Shown piece by piece: positions 34,659 through 45,261 of a stretch of 64,000 nt of DNA (position 1 is the stretch's first letter; every line of letters starts with the position of its first letter). A program made the translations under genes and the position numbers. The notes below the pieces were generated by a model. It ran no database searches and was not told the DNA's origin. It worked only from the letters and a program-made list of their open reading frames with translations. Source of the DNA: Posidonia oceanica (lineage: Eukaryota; Streptophyta; Magnoliopsida; Alismatales; Posidoniaceae); the NCBI GenBank assembly GCA_037176725.1, contig JAZBRS010000076.1:125011001-125075000 (forward strand), in the 5' to 3' direction.

Positions 34659-37600
34659 TAATACTCACCATGACGCTCTAGGGATTTTGGTTATCCCTCT
34701 TATCATTGGCCCGGTCACATTCGATGTGGAATTCTACGTCGTCGACTTGGAACCGAACTTCAACCTTCTGCTTGGGCGCCCTTGGCTCCACAAGCATCAG
34801 GTCATCCCCTCGACCCTCCATCGCATGATCAAGTTCCGCCGAGGTGACGATGTCATCGTTGTCATGGCGGAGAACTTTGAGAAGGAGCGGATCGAGGCGG
34901 TTTCCTCTGTCTCTTCGCGGACTGTCCCCTTTGACCCTGATCTCTCGAACGCTTTGTATCGCGTTAATCGGTGCGAGCCGGTTAATTTTTTGCCAGATCT
35001 TGAACGTGTCAACTCCTTGGCCGTTCACAACAACCCCTTTCGGATGGTCGAGAACGTTTGTCACAGATGGGGCTACGTCAAAGGGACACCGCTCGGGCGA
35101 CATGGCCAAGGAATCGCTGAACCAATCCTGGCAGAAGAACGAAGAGACAACGAGGGTCTAGGTTACGACCCTCACTCCGACAAAGGCAAGCGCCCGCAAG
35201 TAAAGAATCAGAGAATGGTCATACCTCGGAGCTTGGCCAACTTCACGAGCGCAGGTATCCTGGACTCAAGCGCAGTTCAAGCCGTAGTGCCGTCGGAGCC
35301 GTGTCAAAGCCCGCCGCCACCGGAGGAGGACTGGGTCTGCGTTGAGGACTATTACTCGGACGAGGAACAGTCGGGCACAACAGGGGCAGTTCAGACTTGT
35401 AGTGAAAGCCAGCCAAGCCCAATAGCACATCAGTCGGTTTATCTGGCCACTCCTTCCACAGATCATGAAGCAGCAGTCTTGGCAGAACCCTTGGCAGATT
35501 TGACAGTCTTTGATTCTCCCGCTGTCATGTCAGCACCATCAGCACCAATTCAAGCACAGTCAGTCAGTTCACAGGCAACCGTTGTCGCATCAGTGCAACT
35601 ACCACCCTCGCAGAAAGGTCAGTCGCTGAGTTCAGTCAGCAGCACAGCTCAGCCCTTTCCAGAGGCCACATCACAGGCAATACAGCCGGTTCAGTCAGTC
35701 ACACTCCCCCTTGCCGCAGACCGGCAACTTTCATGGCCAGATCCTATGGCATCAGAGGCCGCGCTCTCGTCGTCATCACCAGTCACGGAGAACCAATTGA
35801 CCATCGCGGTCTCCCGGCCTTCGGGCCTTCAAGAGAGCACCTCCGCCCATCCTCTAACAGCTGCAGTCACTCTGGCAGCATATCCATCCGCAATCCCTCT
35901 GACTAGACCATCTGGGTCTCCCTTGCCGGGACAGTCGCAATCAGGCGCGCCCGTGAGTCAGAGGATACAAGTACCAGAGACAGCAACCCATCTCGCAGCC
36001 GAGCCAGTGCCTCAGGCCCTCGGCACCTACTATGTTGATTCGCCCCCAGATGAGGAAGAGGAAGGGGCAGTAGAAGCCCAAGTCGATTCATGGATGTCCG
36101 ACTTGGAGCTGCTTTACCAAGAACAGCTCGAATCTATAGTAGAAGACTTGGCACGACACCAAGCCGCAGAAAGGAAGGGAAAAGCCGTAGTTACGGACCC
36201 TCCTCTGCGAGAGGACTCCACCTCCATCATGGTCCTAGAAGGAAGTTCAATGATGTCGGACTCTCTTAGACCCGACGAGCTCATTACTCTTCAAGCCGAG
36301 GGTGAGTCCAGATGGCTTGTACAGCATATGCCTTCCACCCGTACATTGGCAGACTCAGAAGAAGAGACACCAGCGGGTCGCACAGCAGCAGTAACAGAGC
36401 AAAGAGCAGAGTCAGTGACAGAGTTGTCAGAAGTACCAGTGGCAGAATCACCAGCAGCATCAGTCACAAAGTCAGTAGGGCCTTCAGTAGTGTCAGCAGA
36501 ACATGCAGTAGTGTCATCGGCAGCAGAGCAGACAGCAGAAGCCGCCAGAGCAGAGGTCACACACCGAAGATTCAGAAACACTCGGGTAGGCGTGACCATC
36601 CTGAGACGTCACCAGGGTCAAGAAGCAGAACTCCTACACTCCTTCGATGTGACAAACCCCACTTTCGAAAAGGAGATTCTCTCGGAACTTGTCGCATACG
36701 GAGAGGAAGATAATACAGGCGAAGATGAGAATGATGATCCCTCACCTGAGTTCCGGCCCTATGACGACGACCCAGAAGGTCCCAATCTGCATGTTGAGGA
36801 AGAAACGGAGACTATCAACCTCGGCATAGCCGAAGAAACCAAAGAAGTTCGCATCAGTGCCCTGCTATCACCACAAGTCAGGATAGAATTCATCGCATTC
36901 CTGAGGGAGTATGCGGATGTCTTCGCCTGGACTTATGAAGACATGGTCGGCCTGGATGTCGAAATAGTGGTCCATAACTTGCCCTTGAAGCCAGATGCCA
37001 AGCCAGTAAAGCAGAAACTAAGAAGATGGCGACCACAGTGGCTGCTCATGATCAAGGAAGAAATAATGAAGCAGCTTGATGTCAACTTTTTAAAGGTCGT
37101 CCTTTACCCTGAGTGGCTTGCAAACATCGTGCCAGTGCCCAAGAAGGACGGCCGGATCCGGGTATGTATTGACTACAGGGACCTAAACAAGGCGAGTCCC
37201 AAGGACGACTTCCCATTGCCTCACATTGACGTCCTAGTCGACAATACCGCAGGCCACAAGATGCTATCCTTTATGGACGGCTTCTCCGGCTATAATCAGA
37301 TCAAGATGGCAGAAGAAGACATGGAAAAAACTTCGTTCATCACCCCCTGGGGGGTCTTCTGTTATCAGGTTATGCCGTTTGGGTTGAAGAATGCTGGCGC
37401 AACATATCAGAGGGCCATGACCACACTTTTCCACGACCTCATGCACCAAGAAGTGGAGGTCTATGTAGACGACATGATCGCAAAGACCAAAGAGCCCGAG
37501 GATCACCTTGCTTGCCTGAAGAAGCTCTTTGACCGTCTGAGGAAGTACAGACTGAGACTTAACCCCAACAAATGCGTATTCGGGGTTTCATCTGGCAAAC

Positions 37601-40089
37601 TGCTCGGCTACATTGTTAGCCAAAGGGGGATTGAAGTAGACCCGATGAAAGCTAAAGCCATCGTGGAGATGCCACCCCCTAGAACCGAGAAGGAGGTTCG
37701 AGGCCTGCTGGGGCGTTTACAGTACATCAGCCGCTTCATTGCACAGCTCACGCCCATCTGCGAGCCCATCTTCAAACTCCTGAGGAAGAATGCGCAAATC
37801 GACTGGAATGAAGAATGTCAAGCCGCATTTGAGAAGATCAAGCAGCTACTGGTCAAACCCCCTGTCTTGGTCCCTCCCACACCAGGAAGACCTCTGCTCC
37901 TCTATCTGTCAACCACACAGCATTCCATGGGTGCCGTCCTGGGCCAACACGACGAATCTGGCAGGAAAGAGCGCGCCATCTACTACCTGAGCAAAAAGTT
38001 CAATGAATGTGAAGCCAGGTACAGCGTGATGGAGAAAACCTGTTTATCCCTTGTCTGGGCCGCACAGAAACTGAGACACTATATGATGGCGTACCCGGTT
38101 CAGCTTTTGTGCCGGCATGATCCCATCAAGTTCCTCTTCCAAAAACCGGCTCTGGTGGGCAGGTGTGTCAAGTGGCAGGTGTTGTTGTCCCAATATGACA
38201 TCACTTTTGTCACACAGAGATCTATGAAGGGCCAGGCTATGGCGGATCACCTCGCGGACTTCCCTCTGCCTGAATATCAACCCCTCCAGACACAGTTCCC
38301 TGACGAGGACATTCTTTTCGCAACGGAGGACTCAGAAGAGGAAGACCCTGAAGAGCAAGAGCAGTGGCGGTTGTACTTCGACGGCGCCGTCAATAAGAAG
38401 GGTCGGGGCATAGGCGCAGTGCTGACCACACCTCATGGACAGATGATTCCTTTTGCGAGGAAGCTGACTTTCGCATGCACGAACAATGAAGCAGAATACG
38501 AGGCATGCATCTTGGGTTTGAAAGTCGCCCTCGAACACAAAGCACGGAAGTTGCACGTGCACGGTGATGCCATGTTGGTGATCTCTCAGGTGAATGGCGA
38601 CTGGAAGACAAAAGACCCCAAGCTCGTGCCATATCACGAATGTCTGTTGAGGCTAATAGAAGAGTTCGAGAGCATTGATTTCACATACATGAACAGGGCA
38701 AAGAATGCGTATGCAGACGCGTTAGCGACCTTGGCTTCTTGGCTCAGCATACCAGACAATAGCATGGTGGATGTGTCAGTCACCTGCATTGAGGAGCCTG
38801 CCCATTGCATGAATATAGAGGAGGCAGATCCAACAGTGGAGCAGCCATGGTATCATGATATCAAAGCATTCTTGGAGTCCGGTAGCGTCCCGTCTGGCAC
38901 CACTGCGGAAGATAAGAGAACTTTGGCGCGTCTGGCGTCAAAGTATGTACTGGGGGCTGGGCAGTTATACAGAAGATCATACAATCAGATGCTGTTACGC
39001 TGCTTGGACAAACCTGAGGCTGACACCTTAATGCTTCAAGTGCATGCAGGGACCTGTGGCCCGCACATGAACGGTGTCCTCTTTGCCAAGAAAATCATGC
39101 TCCAAGGGTATTTCTGGCAGACCATGGAAGCGGATTGTTGCCGTTTCGTGCGTAAATGCCACAACTGTCAGATCCATGGCAATTTCATCAAGGCTCCCCC
39201 TCATCAGCTGCACAACATGTCCTCGCCATGGCCTTTCTCTACCTGGGGGATCGATGTCATTGGCGCAATACACCCCGCCGCTTCAAATGGCCATCGCTTC
39301 ATCATGGTGGCAATAGACTACTTCACTAAGTGGGTGGAAGCAGCTTCCTACAGGACAGTCACCGCAGTGGCAACCGAAAAGTTCATCAGAAACAACATCG
39401 TTGCCCGGTACGGGGTCCCTCACTCCATCATCTCTGATAATGGCACGAACTTCATCGCCAAAAGAACTGAGGAGTTCCTACGGAATTTCAAGATCAAGCA
39501 TCATCGCTCCTCACCATATCGACCTCAGATGAATGGAGCAGTGGAGTCTGCCAACAAGAACATCATCAAGATCATGAAGAAGATGGCAGAAACCCACAAG
39601 GATTGGCACGATCAGCTCCCGTACGCACTCTGGGCATACAGGACATCAATCCGGACCTCGACAGGAGCCACCCCGTACTCGCTGGTGTATGGCATGGAAG
39701 CTGTATTGCCTGTTGAGGTGGAGATACCCTCGCTGCAAATCTTGCGAGAAGCTGAGTTGGAAGAGGCAGAATGGGTCGAAGACCGCTGCGTCCAACTGAA
39801 CCTAATCGATGAGCACAGACTACAAGCCATGCACAATGCTCATTGTTACCAGAAGCGAATGGCTAGAGCATTCCTGAAGAAAGTCCGGCCCAGAAGCTTC
39901 CAGCCCGGAGATCTTGTTCTGCGTGCCATTCATCTACCGGACGGTCAGGGCAAATTCCGACCTAATTGGCGCGGACCCTTTGTAGTTAAGCAAATCTTCT
40001 CAGGCGGCGCAGTAACTCTTGAGGACATGGACCAGGTCGAGCAGTCTGAGCCGGTCAACATGTGCTACCTCAAGAAGTACTATCAGTAG
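34645..40089 (+). CDS. pol: Pol of element E: protease end, RT, RNase H, second RNase H, integrase
   Basis: Approximate residues from 34645: the protease second half 1-70 (FNLLLGRPWLHKHQ); a linker about 180-640, acidic and rich in Ser, Thr, Ala and Gln; RT 720-1000 with VCIDYRDLN and the catalytic YVDD near 938; a first RNase H 1080-1190 that starts LYLSTTQHSMGAVL and seems to lack the first catalytic Asp; a second, archaeal-type RNase H 1240-1375 with DGAVN, NNEAEYEA, HGDAML and AYADALA; and integrase with an H..H..C..C finger near 1450-1510 and a catalytic core with GIDVIG, SDNGTNF and AVESANKN (1530-1650). The C-terminal domain ends KKYYQ. The double RNase H marks the Tat lineage. The protein copies element RNA into DNA and inserts it. 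No internal stop is seen; translation needs a +1 shift or the ATG at 34645. Confidence 0.95.
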   Translation: MTAFDNTHHDALGILVIPLIIGPVTFDVEFYVVDLEPNFNLLLGRPWLHKHQVIPSTLHRMIKFRRGDDVIVVMAENFEKERIEAVSSVSSRTVPFDPDLSNALYRVNRCEPVNFLPDLERVNSLAVHNNPFRMVENVCHRWGYVKGTPLGRHGQGIAEPILAEERRDNEGLGYDPHSDKGKRPQVKNQRMVIPRSLANFTSAGILDSSAVQAVVPSEPCQSPPPPEEDWVCVEDYYSDEEQSGTTGAVQTCSESQPSPIAHQSVYLATPSTDHEAAVLAEPLADLTVFDSPAVMSAPSAPIQAQSVSSQATVVASVQLPPSQKGQSLSSVSSTAQPFPEATSQAIQPVQSVTLPLAADRQLSWPDPMASEAALSSSSPVTENQLTIAVSRPSGLQESTSAHPLTAAVTLAAYPSAIPLTRPSGSPLPGQSQSGAPVSQRIQVPETATHLAAEPVPQALGTYYVDSPPDEEEEGAVEAQVDSWMSDLELLYQEQLESIVEDLARHQAAERKGKAVVTDPPLREDSTSIMVLEGSSMMSDSLRPDELITLQAEGESRWLVQHMPSTRTLADSEEETPAGRTAAVTEQRAESVTELSEVPVAESPAASVTKSVGPSVVSAEHAVVSSAAEQTAEAARAEVTHRRFRNTRVGVTILRRHQGQEAELLHSFDVTNPTFEKEILSELVAYGEEDNTGEDENDDPSPEFRPYDDDPEGPNLHVEEETETINLGIAEETKEVRISALLSPQVRIEFIAFLREYADVFAWTYEDMVGLDVEIVVHNLPLKPDAKPVKQKLRRWRPQWLLMIKEEIMKQLDVNFLKVVLYPEWLANIVPVPKKDGRIRVCIDYRDLNKASPKDDFPLPHIDVLVDNTAGHKMLSFMDGFSGYNQIKMAEEDMEKTSFITPWGVFCYQVMPFGLKNAGATYQRAMTTLFHDLMHQEVEVYVDDMIAKTKEPEDHLACLKKLFDRLRKYRLRLNPNKCVFGVSSGKLLGYIVSQRGIEVDPMKAKAIVEMPPPRTEKEVRGLLGRLQYISRFIAQLTPICEPIFKLLRKNAQIDWNEECQAAFEKIKQLLVKPPVLVPPTPGRPLLLYLSTTQHSMGAVLGQHDESGRKERAIYYLSKKFNECEARYSVMEKTCLSLVWAAQKLRHYMMAYPVQLLCRHDPIKFLFQKPALVGRCVKWQVLLSQYDITFVTQRSMKGQAMADHLADFPLPEYQPLQTQFPDEDILFATEDSEEEDPEEQEQWRLYFDGAVNKKGRGIGAVLTTPHGQMIPFARKLTFACTNNEAEYEACILGLKVALEHKARKLHVHGDAMLVISQVNGDWKTKDPKLVPYHECLLRLIEEFESIDFTYMNRAKNAYADALATLASWLSIPDNSMVDVSVTCIEEPAHCMNIEEADPTVEQPWYHDIKAFLESGSVPSGTTAEDKRTLARLASKYVLGAGQLYRRSYNQMLLRCLDKPEADTLMLQVHAGTCGPHMNGVLFAKKIMLQGYFWQTMEADCCRFVRKCHNCQIHGNFIKAPPHQLHNMSSPWPFSTWGIDVIGAIHPAASNGHRFIMVAIDYFTKWVEAASYRTVTAVATEKFIRNNIVARYGVPHSIISDNGTNFIAKRTEEFLRNFKIKHHRSSPYRPQMNGAVESANKNIIKIMKKMAETHKDWHDQLPYALWAYRTSIRTSTGATPYSLVYGMEAVLPVEVEIPSLQILREAELEEAEWVEDRCVQLNLIDEHRLQAMHNAHCYQKRMARAFLKKVRPRSFQPGDLVLRAIHLPDGQGKFRPNWRGPFVVKQIFSGGAVTLEDMDQVEQSEPVNMCYLKKYYQ

Positions 40090-41451
40090 CCGAGAGTAGC
40101 CATTGCGGATTCTTCCTCCCATTTGTCATGTCCTCGCCTTTTGCTCACCTTTGTATCTCTTTTCCACATGTCCCCTCCATACTTTACTTCATCCACTCTC
40201 TTGCCTTTCCTGGCATCACAACACTCCTGTGCGCCTCTACTCATTCCGTTCACATTCTCTTGTCAAACCATGCATTGCATAGTTGTCCGGTGATGAAAAC
40301 CGGAGGTGCTTGCCTGCTGCGAAAGGAGTCTCCCGGCCCCACCTGATACTACTTAGATGTCTTGACTAGTGAGGGAGCCACCACTCAATGAGAGCGGGCG
40401 AAATGCCCAAACCCCTAAAGACTTACACTCTTTAGAAGAGTGCTAGGTGCTGGTCAGAAAGCAGTACATACCCCAGCCTAGATGTGCGGAAAAGAAAGAG
40501 AAAAAGAGAGCCAGCAGTCTGTACCCGAAAGACCCTAACGCCCATCTCCCCTGGGGGAGGGGACAGCGGGAACCTGCAAGCCAGAAAAGAAGAGAAAAGA
40601 GAAAAAAAGGAAAAAAGGAACAAAAAAGAAAAAAAGAGAAAAAAACAAGAGGAGAATGATAGAAAAGAAAAGGGAGGAGGGGACAAAGGCCCCATTCCCG
40701 CAAAAAAAAAAAAAAGAAGAAGGAAAAAAAGGAAGAAAAAGAAGAGAATAAAGGCAAGCAGGGTAACCCCGTACCTCTCACCTACCCCAGAAAAGAGCCA
40801 AAGCCCGGGTCAGGTCCTCCTCGCTTCCAAAATGGGAATAAGGAGAGCCCTGTATACCGACATTAAAAAAAAAGGAGAGAAAAGAAAGAGTTAGGAGTGA
40901 GTGTAAGTCCTTGAGAGTTTGGCATGGAGCCCGTCCTCTCTGCACCACCACCAAACATCACCCATACCTTCCCCCAGAGCGCCACCAACAAGTCAGGAAT
41001 CCGAGTAGAGTCCGGTGAGTTAAGGACCGCTCCCTTTCTGTACAGCAGGCACCAAAGCACCCCGATGCTGAGGGCAAACCATACCAAATCACACGCATCT
41101 GCATTTTCCAGTCATCTCCCCCCCTCTCTGATCATCCTACTCCGCAGAGGCTTACTCCAGCGCTGAGACAGTACCTCTACTCAGCATGTGTTGGCACCGT
41201 CAGGCTGCGACAACCCGGGCTCCCGACAATCCCTGCCACATCAACAGAATGCTCTTGTGCTTATACATGTTCAATTGCCATAGTCTGAATGTTTACTGCT
41301 TATACATGTCGCACCTGTTTCTACCAGTTTCAGAACCTGCTTTCCTATGATGGTTTTGTGCATATATGGGCTCTGATGATTCACAGTCTTGGCAAACAGG
41401 TATCTGAAGACTCTTGTAGCAGCCGTCTGCCCACATCCTGCAATCAGTGCA
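40090..41451 (+). other. Region between pol and extra ORF of element E
   Basis: There is no supported gene. Positions 40280-40440 are conserved with A and B (see the hairpin entry). A purine-rich tract (40484-40760, mostly A and G) follows, as in A (63540-63600). A CATCCTGCAATCAG acceptor-like site (41437-41450) lies just before the ATG at 41452, which could serve a spliced mRNA for the extra ORF; no donor was identified. Confidence 0.7.
40286..40304 (+). promoter_or_regulatory. Conserved post-pol hairpin, element E copy
   Basis: CCGGT (40287-40291) pairs with ACCGG (40299-40303) around a GATGAAA loop. The arms covary with those of A and B. About 55 bases downstream is the shared core TAGATGTCTTGACTAGTGAG. 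Confidence 0.55.
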
Positions 41452-42654
41452 ATGGGTTTCTCCACCTTGGTAACCCCGACACACTGCTCCGAGATCCTGC
41501 GAGAATGGATCAGCAAGCTGACAAGAGATGACTGTGAGAAGCTGCGCCTGTGGGGCATTCCGACCAAGCTGCTCAAGGCTGCTGATATAGAAGTAAGCCG
41601 CCATCTTCTGTGTGCTGCTGCGCGATTCTGGAAACCGGCACACCATGTCTTCCGTTTCGGCAGAACTGAACTGACACCCACACTGGAAGAAGTGCGCCGG
41701 ATCTGCGGCTTTTCCAAGATCTTGGGGCCACCCATCTTCATGAGGCGTGACGGATACTTGGCAGTCCTGAAACAGCTGACCGGCCTCTCTACCCAAAGTT
41801 GCCAGCAGAAGCTGATTTGTACTAGTGGGCCCATGCCTCTGCTTCGCCTAGCGTACTTTGATGATATTGTGGAGAAGCGCGCTGAACTCGGAGACGAGCT
41901 GTGGCTCCGAGGGTTTGTCACCCGTTCCCTAGGCGAGCTAGTCTTTACTCATGGCAAGGTAACAGTGGCCGTTGGGATTGCCGAAATAGCACTCGCTGTG
42001 GTGACCCAGCACATAGATCTGGCACCAGTTGTCTTGGCAGAAACCTACCGCGGTCTGGACCGCGTCTCGCATCGCTGCCGCCACTTTCATGGTTGCGGAT
42101 CATTCATTCAGGTCTGGCTAGCGGCGCACACTCAGATAGACCTTCTGCGCCCCCAAGTGCATGCTTTTGAGGCCTACTGCAGCAGCGGCCATGCCAAGGC
42201 AGTCAAGAGCGTCAAGGAAGAATATGAAAGGCTATCAGGACTGACAGACGACACAGTCACATGGCGCATCATTCCTTCTGCAGCCAAAGCATTCACTGTC
42301 TTCTTCAATACGCGCGACATGCGCCTGGTTGTGCTACCAGGATTTACTGCGGGTATAGAATATCACCCTATCAGAGTCATGCGCCAGTTCGGCTTCCAGC
42401 AGGGCGCCTATGTCGACAGCACAGCGCCTAAGCTCCTTCAAGAATATCCCCTCAGTGCAATCGCCCCCACAAAAGAGCTAGCCAACCTAATGCAGCATGG
42501 GGTGCGATCAACAGACATCGCTGCAATGAAAGGCGTAGGGTGTACCCCTGAGTACATCACTGAAGTGCAGGACCTCTGGCCCATTGACGAAGTCCCGCCA
42601 AGTGGCCCCTTGTTCCCTGACTCTGGAAAATCAAAGAAGGCCCGAATCAGCTAG
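41452..42654 (+). CDS. Extra ORF downstream of pol (plant-mobile-domain/DUF7745-like), element E
   Basis: The protein is about 400 residues; the frame is open upstream but the first ATG is at 41452 (MGFSTLV..). It resembles the plant mobile domain/DUF7745 family in its FWKPAHHVFRFGRTELTPT segment (about 75-95) and IEYHPIRVMRQFGF (near 305). No catalytic motif, signal peptide or membrane segment is seen. A broken relative lies at 1-978. Extra ORFs of this kind are a known trait of Tat elements, with unknown function; relatives outside transposons act in gene silencing. It shares the strand of gag-pol, unlike the copy beside B. No intron is present where that copy has one (42111/42112). The family name is a resemblance call. 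Confidence 0.75.
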   Translation: MGFSTLVTPTHCSEILREWISKLTRDDCEKLRLWGIPTKLLKAADIEVSRHLLCAAARFWKPAHHVFRFGRTELTPTLEEVRRICGFSKILGPPIFMRRDGYLAVLKQLTGLSTQSCQQKLICTSGPMPLLRLAYFDDIVEKRAELGDELWLRGFVTRSLGELVFTHGKVTVAVGIAEIALAVVTQHIDLAPVVLAETYRGLDRVSHRCRHFHGCGSFIQVWLAAHTQIDLLRPQVHAFEAYCSSGHAKAVKSVKEEYERLSGLTDDTVTWRIIPSAAKAFTVFFNTRDMRLVVLPGFTAGIEYHPIRVMRQFGFQQGAYVDSTAPKLLQEYPLSAIAPTKELANLMQHGVRSTDIAAMKGVGCTPEYITEVQDLWPIDEVPPSGPLFPDSGKSKKARIS

Positions 42655-43084
42655 AGCCATCATACCACTGTCATTCTGTCTTCCTTTCAAGTTGTGCTGT
42701 ACTTTTTGGCCTGTCACGGGCATGTAACCAACAATTCTATCAATGCAAAACTGTTTTTGTGCTGGATGTTCACATTTCAAGGCCGATCATGCATTCCGTG
42801 CTCCTCGTCGCTTACATCCGGAGGCCTCTTGGCCCGACTGATTGCTCGCATGACGCGGGAAAGTCCTCAGCAAACGACCCAGGCTCCAGGACCTCTGCGA
42901 GCCCGCGCCGTCCAACCTGCTACCGGACGTACCCGGCTGAGTCTCCTTTGGGCTGGTACCCCAAACTACTCGTCTGACAAACGCGTCGGTTTTGTCCATC
43001 CCTCGCTTTCTCGATACCGGGGACGTTTCGACCAACCCCTGGCATCATCCTGATACCAGGGGCATCTTTTCAGACACCTCGCGG
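42655..43084 (+). other. Untranslated region after the extra ORF of element E
   Basis: No gene is seen. The sequence is unremarkable up to the first GATAAG hairpin unit. Confidence 0.6.
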
Positions 43085-43640
43085 TATCTCACCCTTATCT
43101 CATCTCCTCTTTGCCGGCCGATAAGTCCGATATCTTATCACCATTCCCAACCAATCAATCTCATCATTATTTCATCTCCTCTTTGCCGGCCGATAAGTCC
43201 GATATCTTATCACCTTTTTCAACCAAGCTCTCATCATTACCTCACCCCCCTTCTTTAGCAATAGCTCTCATCATTACCTCATCCCCCTTCTCTAGCAATA
43301 GTTCTCATCATTACCTCATCCCCCTTCTTTAGTAATAGTTCTCATCACTACCTCATCCCCCTTCTTTAGCATTAGCTCTCATCATTACCTCATCCCCCTT
43401 CTTTAGCAGTAATTCCCATCATTATCTCATCCCCTTCTTTAGCAGTAATTCTCATCATGATCTCATCCCCCTCTTTAGCAGTAGTTCTCATCATGATCTC
43501 ATCCCCCTTCTTTAGCTTAACTTCTCATCGTGATCTCATCCCCCTTCTTTAGCAGTAATTCTCATCATGATCTCATCCCCCTTCTTTAGCAGTAGTTCTC
43601 ATCATGATCTCATCCCCTCTTATCAAGCGATCAAGCCCTT
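43085..43640 (+). repeat. Tandem repeats in the 3' region of element E, set 1
   Basis: Two about 76-bp copies around CCGATAAGTCCGATATCTTA (43118-43210) are followed by about a dozen 35-40 bp units of CTCATCATNACCTCATCCCC plus CTTCTTTAGCA. Confidence 0.85.
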
Positions 43641-43714
43641 ATCAATCAATCATTCAGCAACCAATCATTCAGCATTCGATCACTCATCACTCGATCATTC
43701 ATCAATCAAGTTCC

Positions 43715-44790
43715 CTTAGGCTGATATCCTAAACTATCAACAATCAAGCACTCTCAGGCTGATATTCCTAAACTATCGACCCAGGCTGATATCCTAAACT
43801 ATCTATTCTCAGGCTGATATTCCTAAACTATCTATCCCTTGGCCGATCCATGGTTGGCCCGCAGTTGTGTTATACGGCTGACATCCAGTAACTGTCCCTC
43901 GCAGTGCCGCCAGGCTGATAACCTAAACTATCTATCTAGGCTGGTAACCTAAACTACCTAGGCTGATATCCTAAACTATCGATCCAGGCTGATATTCCTA
44001 AACTATCCGGCATCTGCGTTATACGGCTGACATCCAGTAACTGTCCCTCGTAATTGCCCCCTCCAGTTGATAGGACTGTAAACTATCTATCTAGGCTGAT
44101 ACCCTAAACTATCTAGGCTGATATCCTAAACTATCTATCTAGGCTGATAACCTAAACTATCGATCTAGGCTGATATCCTAAACTATCCATGGCAATTACG
44201 TTATACGGCTAATATCCAGTAACTATCCCTTGCAATTGCTCTTTCCAGTTGATAGGACTGTAAACTATCGCTAGGCTGATAACCTAAACTATCGATCTAG
44301 GCTGATATCCTAAACTATCCATCGCAATTGCATTATACGGCTGACATCCAGTAACTGTCCCTCGCAAGGCCGCCAGGCTGATAACCTAAACTATCTATCT
44401 AGGCTGGTAACCTAAACTACCTAGGCTGATATCCTAAACTATCTATCCAGGCTGATATTCCTAAACTATCCGGCACTTGCGTTATACGGCTGATATCCAG
44501 TAACTATCCCTCATGGTTTGCCCTTTCTAGTTGATAGGACTGTAAACTATCTATCTAGGCTGATATCCTAAACTATCTAGGCTGATATCCTAAACTATCC
44601 ATCTAGGCTGATATCCTAAACTATCTATGGCAACCATGTTATACGGCTGATATCCAGTAACTATCACTCACAACTGCGCATTCCGGTTGATAGGACCGTA
44701 AACTATCACCAGGCTGATAACCTAAACTATCGCCCCCGGCTGATGATCCGAAACTCATCCGGTCGATAAGTCCGACAACTTATCACCTCC
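43715..44790 (+). repeat. Hairpin array in the 3' region of element E, set 2
   Basis: Some 35 short units are built as arm-TCCTAAAC-arm, for example GGCTGATATCCTAAACTATC, grouped into a larger pattern of about 400 bp containing GTTATACGGCTGACATCCAG. Nearly every unit is a small inverted repeat. Tandem repeats in this position are typical of Tat elements; the pairing is the unusual part. Confidence 0.85.
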
Positions 44791-45170
44791 CCGCGCGACT
44801 CCGTCCCAAAAGACGGAGCCCTGCATCCTTCCGCGTCTGGGAAAAGGTCCGCCTCTCCCGTCGCGCCTTTGTAGCCTTGGCTATCCTTCCTTTCGTGGCA
44901 GGTCTAGACCTCCTCGTCAAGCTCCGCGGTGCGCCGCAACGTCCCTTTTCAGCATCGTCGACATCGCCAGCGTCACCCGCGTCGCTTCGGTCTCCCCGTC
45001 GATACTAACCCTAACACTAACTTTTGCATTGCATCCGCATTAGCATGCATCGCATACATTGCATCTCACCCATTTGCACCTGCACTTTGCATTGCGGCAA
45101 CGATCCACGATGTTCGGCGCATCCGCCGAATAAGTGGCTCATGCCGATAGCAAACCCCCTGCTCTCGCCG
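44791..45170 (+). other. Non-coding stretch before the PPT of element E
   Basis: It is GC-rich, then contains GCATTGCATCC-like words. No gene is seen. Confidence 0.6.
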
Positions 45171-45261
45171 GTCAAATGGGGTGTCTCGTCAACCCTGAGC
45201 AGCGGCCTCGCTTCGCTCGGCCTCGCTCAGGGAGGGGCATCTGTTGACACCCCATTTTGAC
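45171..45261 (+). promoter_or_regulatory. Polypurine tract and LTR start of element E inside a nested hairpin
   Basis: The tract AGGGAGGGGCATC (45229-45241) precedes the LTR TG at 45242. The inner stem CCCTGAGC (45193-45200)/GCTCAGGG (45225-45232) runs into the tract. The outer stem GTCAAATGGGGTGTC (45171-45185) is the reverse complement, with one base missing, of the LTR start GACACCCCATTTTGAC (45246-45261). Confidence 0.75.

Noticed and set aside
40484..40894. Lys/Glu-rich frame after pol in element E
   Set aside because: It is translated from a purine-only tract and is not conserved in A or B as protein.
41452..42654. Host plant mobile domain gene
   Set aside because: It lies between pol and PPT inside an intact retrotransposon, with a relative next to element B, so it is an element ORF.
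43720..44740. Telomere-like CCTAAAC words
   Set aside because: They are not in CCCTAAA tandem order and belong to the loop of the hairpin units.
43715..44790. CRISPR-like array
   Set aside because: Unit spacing is short and irregular, spacers are not unique, and the sequence is inside a plant retrotransposon.
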